A stretch of 27,642 bases of DNA from a virus, in the IMG/VR virus record IMGVR_UViG_3300021961_000489, positions 1 to 27,642 of that record. One strand, 5' to 3'. The notes under the pieces were generated by a model. It was not told where the DNA came from. It saw only the letters and a list, made by a program, of their open reading frames with translations, and searched no databases. A program made the translations under genes and the position numbers. Shown here one piece after another: positions 13,590-19,326 of this stretch; positions within the stretch are counted from its first letter, which is position 1, and the number at the start of each line of letters is the position of its first letter.

Positions 13590-14059
13590 GTTTCGCTGCT
13601 AATGAATTGGGATGTTTCGCTTCTAATGAATTGGGATAGTCTTGCTGGGTGATACGATGGCGACTTGATGACCTTGCCCATCTTGTTGCGAGCGACCCAC
13701 CTGTCTCCTGACTTTGTGAACGTCAGATCTCCAACATACTTCTCATGGGTCAGCTTTTCACCGTTCGTCCAGAACTTGGACATGTTTGATTCATGCACCT
13801 CAATGAATGCATTCTCTATATCTAACGAATGAAACCCTGCGGACACTGCTGCTCCGTAGACAACGTACAACAGGTCTACAACAGCATCCAAGTAATCAGT
13901 CAGGTTGTCCGATGCGCCTAGCTCTTGAGCCTCTTCCATAATCAACTCAACGCGCAGCTTGATTGTCTCGGCGTCTGGAAGTGCTTGATACAGTAGAGTC
14001 TTTTGTCCGAAGGACTTCATAAACTCAATCACCATCGCTTGTTTGTTTGTGTTTCTCAT
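13574..14059 (-). CDS. MazG-like nucleotide pyrophosphohydrolase
   Basis: A 161-residue protein of the all-alpha NTP pyrophosphohydrolase superfamily. The metal-binding pattern is RVELIMEEAQEL (36-47) followed by DAVVDLLYVVYG (58-69), that is ExxE...DxxD; EVHESNMSKFW (87-97) completes the phosphoribosyl-ATP-pyrophosphohydrolase-like core. Phage MazG proteins may remove unwanted NTPs or alter the (p)ppGpp response. The start at 14059 (MRNTNKQA) is preferred to a TTG at 14101, which would read through the palindrome at 14072-14086. The last 20 residues contain an 8-residue tandem repeat (SQFIRSET, SQFISSET) created by a 24-bp duplication. Confidence 0.82.
   Translation of the reverse strand: MRNTNKQAMVIEFMKSFGQKTLLYQALPDAETIKLRVELIMEEAQELGASDNLTDYLDAVVDLLYVVYGAAVSAGFHSLDIENAFIEVHESNMSKFWTNGEKLTHEKYVGDLTFTKSGDRWVARNKMGKVIKSPSYHPARLSQFIRSETSQFISSETCKQP
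13588..13635. repeat. 24-bp tandem duplication across a gene junction
   Basis: Copies at 13588-13611 and 13612-13635 (ATGTTTCGC[T]NCTAATGAATTGGG type) differ at one base. The unit is a multiple of three, so the MazG-like frame stays open. The duplication covers its C-terminal codons and the leader and start of the next gene. Confidence 0.85.
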
Positions 14060-14071
14060 GGTTTTCAATTC

Positions 14072-14086
14072 ACGAGGAATCCTCGT
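14072..14086. promoter_or_regulatory. Operator-like palindrome ACGAGGA-A-TCCTCGT
   Basis: A perfect 7-bp dyad with one central base, 13 nt before the MazG-like ATG. Size and symmetry fit a binding site for a dimeric repressor; the RNA could also form the stem. Candidate binders encoded nearby are the HTH proteins at 14327-14605 and 12320-12604. Confidence 0.4.
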
Positions 14087-14120
14087 ATGTTGGTGTAACA
14101 AAAACTAGTCAGTGTTTGTT

Positions 14121-14330
14121 TCATGACTTGGCCTCCACAATCCGGATGACCTCTGCCAGCGCCTTGCGGTCTTCGGAGATCCACTTCTCTCCAGCGAGCA
14201 GACCCTCAAGCTCCTCTATGCGTTCCTTTGCCTCGGCTAGTTCGTCAGCCAAACGGTGCGCGAAGTCCGCGTCCACGACCCAGACTCCCGGGCGTGTCTG
14301 ATACTCTCTGACGGTTACTCGTTCGCTCAT
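14121..14330 (-). CDS. Small coiled-coil protein (69 aa)
   Basis: Starts in ATGA with the stop of the HTH gene. The first 25 residues look strand-rich (TVREYQTRPGVWVVDADF), followed by a long heptad-type helix (RLADELAEAKERIEELEGLL). I recall no family. It is the last member of a chain of four coupled small genes, so it probably works with, or is at least dosed together with, the HTH protein before it. Confidence 0.7.
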   Translation of the reverse strand: MSERVTVREYQTRPGVWVVDADFAHRLADELAEAKERIEELEGLLAGEKWISEDRKALAEVIRIVEAKS

Positions 14331-14605
14331 CTAGTGCCCCTCCTATAGCGAGCCACGGTGGTCTCGGACACGCCAAGCGCCTGAGCCGCAGCAGACAGCG
14401 TCACCTCTCTTGGGAGTGCTCGGATCTTGTCCGCGATATGCTTTGCGATGCTTGGCCTGCCGATCTTGCTGGATTTGTAGCCTACCGGGTTACGCAACTC
14501 GGCCAGCTCCTGCTCCATTCGACGCGCCTCGGCTATCAGAGACGGCAGCGGAAGCTCTCGGCCCAGAAGCCGGAAGGTGTGGTTGTCTGTACGTGGTGTG
14601 CTCAT
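14327..14605 (-). CDS. HTH protein, resolvase-type C-terminal helix-turn-helix
   Basis: A 92-residue protein with an N-terminal helix (PSLIAEARRMEQELAELRNP) and a C-terminal SKIGRPSIAKHIADKIRA followed by LSAAAQALGVSETTVARYRR, very like the DNA-binding tail of Hin-type recombinases or AT-hook-linked (GRP) regulators. No recombinase catalytic domain is present. Both ends overlap neighbouring genes in ATGA. A regulator of early or middle genes is the simplest reading. Confidence 0.75.
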   Translation of the reverse strand: MSTPRTDNHTFRLLGRELPLPSLIAEARRMEQELAELRNPVGYKSSKIGRPSIAKHIADKIRALPREVTLSAAAQALGVSETTVARYRRGTR

Positions 14606-14691
14606 GCTCCCATCCTCCCGAGTACGTATCCCAGTGTCATCAGGGCCACTACTCCCCAGAGTATCAGGGCCATCTTCAGGTTTTGGTTCAT
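14602..14691 (-). CDS. 29-residue single-span membrane protein
   Basis: MNQNLKMALILWGVVALMTL followed by GYVLGRMGA is essentially one transmembrane helix with a positive N-terminus. It overlaps the preceding gene in ATGA (14688-14691) and the following gene in ATGA (14602-14605), and GGGGA lies about 7 nt before its ATG; these three features together make this tiny gene credible. A role in lysis or membrane anchoring is possible; nothing in the sequence decides it. Confidence 0.6.
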   Translation of the reverse strand: MNQNLKMALILWGVVALMTLGYVLGRMGA

Positions 14692-14897
14692 CGCTTCTTC
14701 CCCTTTGTGTTCTTGTTGCGTTTGAAGGACAACTTGCTGCGGTGCTCGAAGGCTTTGAGTTCCTCGGCGAATGCTGGGTCGGTCAGGCCACGCCTCTGTA
14801 GCCAAGCCTTATATTTCGCGTTCATGTATTGCTGACTGATCATCGGCTCCGCAGGTAATGAGTCCGTGATCTGCATGGATGGTGGTCGTTGTCTCAT
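14688..14897 (-). CDS. Small basic hypothetical protein (69 aa)
   Basis: The start MRQRPPSMQ is preferred because a longer frame would run into the lysozyme-like gene. The middle (PMISQQYMNAKYKAWLQRRG) and helix (DPAFAEELKAFEHRSKL) are followed by a strongly basic tail (FKRNKNTKGKKR), which could bind nucleic acid. No family is recognised. It heads the chain of ATGA-coupled small genes. There is no Shine-Dalgarno; the leader is CA-rich (AACACAACACAGACACC). Confidence 0.6.
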   Translation of the reverse strand: MRQRPPSMQITDSLPAEPMISQQYMNAKYKAWLQRRGLTDPAFAEELKAFEHRSKLSFKRNKNTKGKKR

Positions 14898-14946
14898 GGT
14901 GTCTGTGTTGTGTTGCGCTGCAAAAAATGTAGGTGATGTCCACCCC

Positions 14947-15285
14947 TCAGAAGTCGAGGCCGCTGATAGAACGAACGTTTTTCTTCCAGTTGCGGTTGCC
15001 AACGGGGTCCGCGCTCTCGGGGCAGTAGCGGTCAGCGAGGAAGTCGAGGAACTTGCCCGGCTTACCAGCGGCCTCCCAGCGGCGGTGGTTGTTGCGAATC
15101 GTGTTCAAGCAGACCTTGCGAGCCTCGGTGGCGTCTTTGACTTTGACCGACAGGATGCCGTATGGGGACTTAGCTTTGGAACCACCCTCCACACGGTAGA
15201 TGGCGTCAGCGATGCGGTTGGCGTCGAGAGCGAGAGCGTTGGTTGCGACGAGAGCAAACAGGACGAGATACTTGGTAAGATACAT
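14947..15285 (-). CDS. Secreted lysozyme/transglycosylase-like protein (candidate endolysin)
   Basis: A 112-residue protein with an N-terminal signal or signal-anchor (MYLTKYLVLFALVATNALAL). The mature part begins ANRIADAIYRVEGG, where Glu in a helix before GG-x(4-6)-YGI is the type of catalytic glutamate found in goose-type lysozymes and transglycosylases; KSPYGILSVKV and LDFLADRYCPESADP follow. I recall phage proteins with 'IRNNxRRWxAAGxPGxFxDFLADRYCP' as a recurring small family of uncertain, possibly muralytic, function. Two cysteines could form a disulphide outside the cytoplasm. The position among early genes, away from the virion module, is unusual for lysis. Confidence 0.6.
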   Translation of the reverse strand: MYLTKYLVLFALVATNALALDANRIADAIYRVEGGSKAKSPYGILSVKVKDATEARKVCLNTIRNNHRRWEAAGKPGKFLDFLADRYCPESADPVGNRNWKKNVRSISGLDF

Positions 15286-15324
15286 GCGAGTTACTGGTTA
15301 AGTTAAGTCTGTGGATCATTATCA

Positions 15325-15651
15325 TCAGTGCATCATGCCGGTCTCCCAGCAGCGGGTGCCAGCGGTCACATAGTCTCCGCACTCATCGCACTCCCTGCGT
15401 CCACCACGGTAGGCCGGACGGCACGAGACGCGCTGGACCTGCTGCACTGTGCAGATGGACACATCAGCGTTGGAGTACTTGTCTTTTCCGGTCCAGACCA
15501 CCTTGCCGACAATCTCGGTCTTGGTGCTGCCGTCTCGTTTGGTCACGGTCACGCTGGCTCCGGTGGAGATGTCTCCAGTGACTTTGATCCCCCAGTCTCC
15601 GTTGTTCAGCTTGGTGTAGGTTGCGGTCTGCGCTGCGGTTGCGGTGTTCAT
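15325..15651 (-). CDS. Small protein with C-terminal zinc-ribbon-like cluster
   Basis: A 108-residue protein. The first two thirds are strand-rich (KLNNGDWGIKVTGDI, ASVTVTKRDGS, GKVVWTGKD), resembling a small beta-barrel. The end has the cysteines CRPAYRGGRRECDECGDYV then RCWETG, suggesting one zinc site and possible nucleic-acid or protein binding. I recall similar phage proteins with an N-terminal 'GDWGIKV' part and variable zinc tails, all uncharacterised. The leader is AAC-rich without a Shine-Dalgarno. The 138-nt gap upstream (15652-15789) has no gene; it holds the TACAGAAATCT element. Confidence 0.65.
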   Translation of the reverse strand: MNTATAAQTATYTKLNNGDWGIKVTGDISTGASVTVTKRDGSTKTEIVGKVVWTGKDKYSNADVSICTVQQVQRVSCRPAYRGGRRECDECGDYVTAGTRCWETGMMH

Positions 15652-15735
15652 GTTCTTGTTAAGTTACTTGTTGTTGTTGGTTACTTGCTACGGGGAATAG
15701 TTAACCACAGGTCTCTCATGTCGTCTACAGAAAAA

Positions 15736-15746
15736 TACAGAAATCT
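15736..15746. promoter_or_regulatory. Shared intergenic element TACAGAAATCT (copy 1)
   Basis: This 11-mer occurs here and again at 18720-18730, in each case upstream of a gene block (minus strand AGATTTCTGTA); each copy has an additional CTACAGAAA or TTTCTACAGAAA next to it. It could be an early promoter or operator element, but two copies are thin evidence. Confidence 0.25.
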
Positions 15747-15789
15747 TTCAGCACCATTCTGATCAATGTTTACGGGCCTTCCGTGCGTG

Positions 15790-15978
15790 TCAGGACTGCG
15801 GAATCTTCTTGAACTTCGCTTGGAACTCAGGGGTTCTCCGGATGTACAGCTTGCCGTTTCGCTCGTAGACCGTGGCCTTCTCCTTCATCTCGCCCACTCG
15901 CAGCTCCGCCTCGCCCCACACGTCCACCACGGTGCTTGGTTTTGTCTTGCACTCCCAGAAGTCGTTCTTCGTTTTCAT
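15790..15978 (-). CDS. Small hypothetical protein (62 aa)
   Basis: The start MKTKNDFWECK is taken because it gives a compact strand-rich protein (STVVDVWGEAELRVGEM, KATVYERNGKLYIRRTPEF) with an amphipathic C-terminus. It overlaps the coiled-coil frame at 15827-16084 by about 150 nt, and this is the more protein-like frame in the shared part. Either it is a separate gene, or it is the second half of one product reached by a +1 frameshift around GACAAAACCAAG. Family unknown. Confidence 0.6.
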   Translation of the reverse strand: MKTKNDFWECKTKPSTVVDVWGEAELRVGEMKEKATVYERNGKLYIRRTPEFQAKFKKIPQS

Positions 15979-16084
15979 CGAGTTTATCCAGCAGGAATCC
16001 AATCGTGTCCTTGAGTCGCTCGTTCTCGTCGCTCAGAGCCGTGACCATGGAGGTCAGTTCGTTGATCCGAGAGGCAGCGTCCAC
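15827..16084 (-). CDS. Coiled-coil frame overlapping the 62-residue gene
   Basis: A GTG start gives 85 codons; an ATG at 16048 is an alternative. Residues 1-50 form a convincing coiled coil (INELTSMVTALSDENERLKD, then FLLDKLDENEERLLG), while the rest (Gly/Arg-rich) looks like the shadow of the other frame. The coil may therefore be an N-terminal half joined to the 15790-15978 frame by frameshifting, or a genuine small gene with a low-complexity tail. Confidence 0.45.
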   Translation of the reverse strand: MDAASRINELTSMVTALSDENERLKDTIGFLLDKLDENEERLLGVQDKTKHRGGRVGRGGAASGRDEGEGHGLRAKRQAVHPENP

Positions 16085-16107
16085 GCCTCAAGGTAGTAGA
16101 AAGAAAC

Positions 16108-16171
16108 ACCCCGGCACCAGCCCGTAAGCTGCTTTGGGTCCACCTAGGAGGGGAAAGAACCATGCCGGGGT
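16108..16171 (-). ncRNA. Structured RNA candidate closed by a 9-bp stem
   Basis: ACCCCGGCA (16108-16116) and TGCCGGGGT (16163-16171) are perfect complements around a 46-nt loop that contains smaller pairings (for example CAGC/GCTG and CCC/GGG). In the minus transcript the stem is followed by the U-rich GTTTCTTTCT. It could be a long-loop terminator after the resolvase gene, a regulatory RNA or a protein-binding site. The stretch 16085-16243 has no convincing gene. Confidence 0.4.
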
Positions 16172-16243
16172 CACGCACCACTCGATGCGCTAAATTGATC
16201 CGCGTGGTCAGGTATGCGCGGCCCACCCTATGCAACCAACCTA

Positions 16244-16699
16244 CTAGCGTCCCCCACCCAGAACAAAGTGGAGGACAAGAACTGCATCAGCCGTGGCAAG
16301 GGTGATGTCAAGCGTTGGGTACAACTCCTCAGCCTTTCCCCTGAGCTTCCGTTTCCACTGGGCCTGCGTGTCGACCGATTTGCGACCACCCAACCCAAGC
16401 GGCTCCTGCCAGACCTTGGGCGGGACCCGGTGCAGGGAGTAGCCAAGAGCCACTGCTGCGCCCTCGACTCGGCCCACGTTCTGGAACAGCACTGCCGTGG
16501 TGCTACTGGGAATGTTGCGCCCAGTGAACTTTGGGACCTCCTCGATCCAGAGTTCCGCATCCGCCGTCTTGTAGGTTCTCAGGATGCCTATCAGGGCTGG
16601 CAGAGTGTCCGGCATAGGCTGCAACCAGATGGATCCACCGCAGTCACGGATAGCAAGGCCGCCAGAAGCGCCGGGATCGACCGCTACGAGAGTTTTCAC
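16244..16699 (-). CDS. RuvC-like Holliday-junction resolvase
   Basis: A 151-residue RNase H-fold nuclease. The motifs are VAVDPGASGG (Asp8), ELWIEEVP (Glu53/54) and an end with Asp131 and TADAVLVLHF (Asp138), the acidic tetrad arrangement of RuvC. VLFQNVGRVEG in the middle is also typical of phage RuvC-like proteins. The GTG start overlaps the nuclease gene's stop as GTGA, so the call of a GTG start is firm. It would resolve branched intermediates before packaging or finish recombination begun by the RecT-like protein. Confidence 0.85.
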   Translation of the reverse strand: MKTLVAVDPGASGGLAIRDCGGSIWLQPMPDTLPALIGILRTYKTADAELWIEEVPKFTGRNIPSSTTAVLFQNVGRVEGAAVALGYSLHRVPPKVWQEPLGLGGRKSVDTQAQWKRKLRGKAEELYPTLDITLATADAVLVLHFVLGGGR

Positions 16700-17703
16700 G
16701 AGCGATCCTTGGCTAGGTAGGTGGACGCCGGGCGGTGCCGTATAAGGCCATCCAGCCGCTCTGTGACACGATTCTCGGCATCCTTTCGTGTCAGCCCCAT
16801 CTTCTGGTACTCGGCTATGAGCGACGTAATCGAGAGCTTACAAGAACGGATAAACGCCTCGGAGGACAGCCCGGACCGACCGAACGCCTCGTTGATCTGC
16901 TCCGGTGCAATCTCTCGGCTACCGGACCTGCTCTTGAGCGAGTAGCCCGGGATGTCCACGCCTTCCTTGGCTGCCAACGTGCAGTATTCCTTCACTTCAT
17001 CAGCCCACTTGGACGCCACGTTGGCTAGGTTAAGGGCCTTGGCCAACGACTCCGGTGATGCCACCGAAAGATCGTCCACCTGCACCATCTCGTAGCCATC
17101 AGCCACCTTGTTGATCTCGGCCAGCCGCACCTTGCAGTAGGTCGAGTGCTTGCACCATCCGCAGTAGTCCGAGATCCGGCACTTGGTGGTCGGGTCGTTC
17201 ACCGCATCGAGGATAGGGTAGACGATGTTCTCAGCCTGCTCCCGGGTGATAGTGTAACGGCTGGCAATGCGCTTTTCACCGAACATCAGGTGGACGATGA
17301 TCTCCTTGTGTCCATGCGCCTGCATCAGCCCAAGAGCGTATGCCGCCATCTGCTCCGCGTAGTTGCGCTCGAGCCACTTCAGATCGAACAACTGGTTGCC
17401 CACCACGACGTCCGCAGTGCCTTGCAGGACAACTTTGCTGTCACGGAGGATGTCCACGGGCAGCTCTGACTGAATCTGTGAGCCCATAATGATCCTCGCA
17501 TGGACATAGGCATAGGCCCACTCGACGGCCTCGCGCTCCACGTCAGGAAGCATCGAGACCAGTGCGGTCTTGCCAGCAAACATCTCGGACAGAGCCAGAT
17601 GCCGATCGGTACCAGCCTCGGCAGCAGCCGTTGGAGGACCGGGTTCGTACCGAGGGGACTTCGCCAGCGCCGGTAGCGCAGAAGGTCGTGCCGTAAAGGT
17701 CAT
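16696..17703 (-). CDS. Cas4/RecB-like PD-(D/E)XK exonuclease with Cys cluster
   Basis: A 335-residue protein. The core is AGTDRHLAL (30-38), LQGTADVVV (93-101, Asp98), FDLKW (106-110, D-x-K), then NYAEQMAAYALG (114-125) with the conserved Gln, which is the PD-(D/E)XK exonuclease signature. Four cysteines (175, 181, 184, 190; CRISDYCGWCKHSTYC) suggest an iron-sulphur or zinc site as in Cas4/AddB nucleases, although the usual N-terminal cysteine is absent (LPALAKSPRY). The C-terminal 130 residues are helical and may bind DNA (resembling DUF2800 proteins). It is coupled to the RecT-like gene by ATGA, making a two-component exonuclease-annealing system. Confidence 0.85.
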   Translation of the reverse strand: MTFTARPSALPALAKSPRYEPGPPTAAAEAGTDRHLALSEMFAGKTALVSMLPDVEREAVEWAYAYVHARIIMGSQIQSELPVDILRDSKVVLQGTADVVVGNQLFDLKWLERNYAEQMAAYALGLMQAHGHKEIIVHLMFGEKRIASRYTITREQAENIVYPILDAVNDPTTKCRISDYCGWCKHSTYCKVRLAEINKVADGYEMVQVDDLSVASPESLAKALNLANVASKWADEVKEYCTLAAKEGVDIPGYSLKSRSGSREIAPEQINEAFGRSGLSSEAFIRSCKLSITSLIAEYQKMGLTRKDAENRVTERLDGLIRHRPASTYLAKDRS

Positions 17704-18527
17704 GCGGCCTCCGTGGTCACCTTGTGAGCTGACACTGCCATCGTAAACGCCTCAGGCTTGGCGAGGATCTTCGCAGCCCGGGAATCGGACAGGTCCTTGA
17801 TGGTCTCGGCAGCGGTGATCCACGACTTGCTGATGAGGAAGTCCCGGCCAGCAGCCAGCAGGTCAGCCTTGGCCAGCAGCTCGACTACCTGTGATTGCAG
17901 GGTGAGCTTGGGCTCGTCAGCCGTAACTGCGGCAGGCACAACCTCGACGTCGACGGCCTTGGCTTGCGGCGGGGTGGCGAGGACCTGCACCGGGGAGGGC
18001 TGCGCGAAGTCAGCGATTTCCTCGGGCGTATAGGTGCCAGTCACGACCTCCGGGCAGAGCATCCGGACGGCCTTGGAGATCAGCCTCGCACGCATCATCT
18101 CCGCCGGAAACTTAGCCCAGCCGGAGCCGCCACGAGCAGGTAGGAATCCGGCAGCCTTGGCGTCGTCAGCGGTATAGGCCAACTCGATGTCGTTGCCGTC
18201 GTAGATCCACTGGGCACGCGCTCCGAGAGCATCGAACTGCTTCCAGACGACCTTGCCGCCACGCTCACGATAGAGGGCCAGCATGGCGTCTGCACGAAGC
18301 GAGAGACGGCCTTGGATGACGTGGTAGTGCTTGGCCAGCTCCAGCGGTGGCTTGCGCTCCACGATGCACTGGAGAGCCAATAGGTTGCCCTGCTCCGGAC
18401 GGTCTGCACCGAACATTCCAGAGCGACAGATCCACTCACCCAACTGGGTAGCGGCTGCCATTGGGTCGGCGACTTTGTCGTAGGTGTGGACGGTGTTCTG
18501 TGTGGTAACTGCGGGTAGGTTGCTCAT
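17700..18527 (-). CDS. RecT-like single-strand annealing protein
   Basis: A 275-residue protein. Residues about 20-165 match the RecT-like pattern I know: MAAATQLGEWICRSGMFG, a helix, QGRLSLRADAMLALYRERGG, then a DA-A-AGF segment (TADDAKAAGF) and WAKFPAEMMRARLISKAVRM followed by CPEVVTGTYTPEEI. RecT proteins load on single strands and drive homologous annealing. The C-terminus (180-275) is a variable Ala/Val-rich linker plus a helical tail. The start is fixed by ATGA overlap with the small RHH gene. With the nuclease and RuvC-like genes it makes a full recombination unit, useful for repair and recombination-dependent replication. Confidence 0.88.
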   Translation of the reverse strand: MSNLPAVTTQNTVHTYDKVADPMAAATQLGEWICRSGMFGADRPEQGNLLALQCIVERKPPLELAKHYHVIQGRLSLRADAMLALYRERGGKVVWKQFDALGARAQWIYDGNDIELAYTADDAKAAGFLPARGGSGWAKFPAEMMRARLISKAVRMLCPEVVTGTYTPEEIADFAQPSPVQVLATPPQAKAVDVEVVPAAVTADEPKLTLQSQVVELLAKADLLAAGRDFLISKSWITAAETIKDLSDSRAAKILAKPEAFTMAVSAHKVTTEAA

Positions 18528-18676
18528 CGTAGGATATATGTTTGTTGCACTGCCTTCTCGACCAACGCCTTGACCTTGAAGCCGCCATCCCGGGCATAGG
18601 CCACGAGCTTGCGGTGGAGGTTGGCGTCGATCTGCACGGTCTTGAGCGCGACCGGCCTGCGCGGTTTAGCTGTCAC
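18524..18676 (-). CDS. Small ribbon-helix-helix (Arc/CopG-like) protein, 50 aa
   Basis: A GTG-started 50-codon frame easily missed by length cut-offs. The core LKTVQIDANLHRKLVAYARD followed by GGFKVKALVEKAV is the standard strand-helix-helix pattern of Arc/CopG DNA-binding proteins (polar strand, L-x-x-K-L helix, turn, A-LVE-A helix). Its TGA overlaps the RecT-like ATG in ATGA. It heads the recombination operon and could be its autoregulator; the 52-nt leader holds a TTTCT-AC-AGAAA dyad that might be its site. No Shine-Dalgarno is visible. Confidence 0.7.
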   Translation of the reverse strand: MTAKPRRPVALKTVQIDANLHRKLVAYARDGGFKVKALVEKAVQQTYILR

Positions 18677-18714
18677 GGGGGAGTAGATACCACCCAGCTA
18701 CCACCGCACAACAC

Positions 18715-18730
18715 TTTTCTACAGAAATCT
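18715..18730. promoter_or_regulatory. TTTCT-AC-AGAAA dyad and TACAGAAATCT (copy 2)
   Basis: The perfect 5-bp dyad and the second copy of the 11-mer shared with 15736-15746 lie just upstream of the recombination operon and reach into the stop codon of the surface-protein gene. This is a plausible operator, perhaps for the RHH protein. Confidence 0.3.
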
Positions 18731-19325
18731 ACGGCTTGAGCTGATTGATGCGCGTGATCTCCAGCGCACCGTACTGCTCCGGTACCCCAGCAAAGTCCGT
18801 GGCGATGCCCAAGCCATCCCCAGACTGCGCTCGTTCCACCTGATACCTGATCTGGTAGCTAGTCTCCTTCTTGGGGGCCACCAATGCATCGAGCGTGATG
18901 ACACCCATGACGTTGCCAGAAAAGTAGCCGTTGATGCTCCAAGCCTCGGTGGTCTGATCCGTGCCATTCCACAGCGCTAGCCGTGTTTTCAGCGTGTGAT
19001 GGAAGACGAAGGTCGCCTTGATCTTGTACTTGCCCGGAAGGAGCGTGAACGTGTTCCCAGCCAGCCGCTCCACGGTCTCACCCTGATCGTAGGTGACCTC
19101 GTTGATGGCCCGAGGAGTCCAATCCACCACAGTCTGGTCCGCAGTGTACGACGTCTGGTCACCAGTGATGGTGGTCATGTCCGCCGTGATGGCCATCGTG
19201 GCCGACCCACCATCCTCTCCGGTGGGCAGCTCCATCGTGAGCACCGCGTTACGCACCAGCAGCCCGTCAACGTCGGACCGCAGCTTGTTAACCAGCGCGT
19301 TGGATGTCTTGGGATCGTAGGCCAT
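18729..19325 (-). CDS. Jelly-roll (C1q/TNF-like) virion surface protein
   Basis: A 198-residue protein. The N-terminal part is helical and Thr-rich; from about residue 95 the pattern NTFTLLPGKYKIKATFVFHH ... KTRLALWNGTDQTTE ... SYQIRYQVERAQSGDGLG ... PEQYGALEITRI is that of C1q/TNF-like domains in phage tail and head-fibre proteins ('LPxGxYxIxAxxxx', 'LxN.TDxTT', final 'E.Y..LEI.RI'). It probably trimerises and is displayed on the virion, possibly for receptor or glycan contact. The ATG is one base after the stop of the giant polyvalent gene. It is the last gene of the virion block before the early genes. Confidence 0.65.
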   Translation of the reverse strand: MAYDPKTSNALVNKLRSDVDGLLVRNAVLTMELPTGEDGGSATMAITADMTTITGDQTSYTADQTVVDWTPRAINEVTYDQGETVERLAGNTFTLLPGKYKIKATFVFHHTLKTRLALWNGTDQTTEAWSINGYFSGNVMGVITLDALVAPKKETSYQIRYQVERAQSGDGLGIATDFAGVPEQYGALEITRINQLKP

Positions 19326-19326
19326 G

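Noticed and set aside
15984-16235. 83-codon minus-strand frame over the structured region after the resolvase gene
   Set aside because: Arg-rich, no family resemblance, cuts through the 9-bp stem and the coiled-coil frame; no Shine-Dalgarno or coupling.
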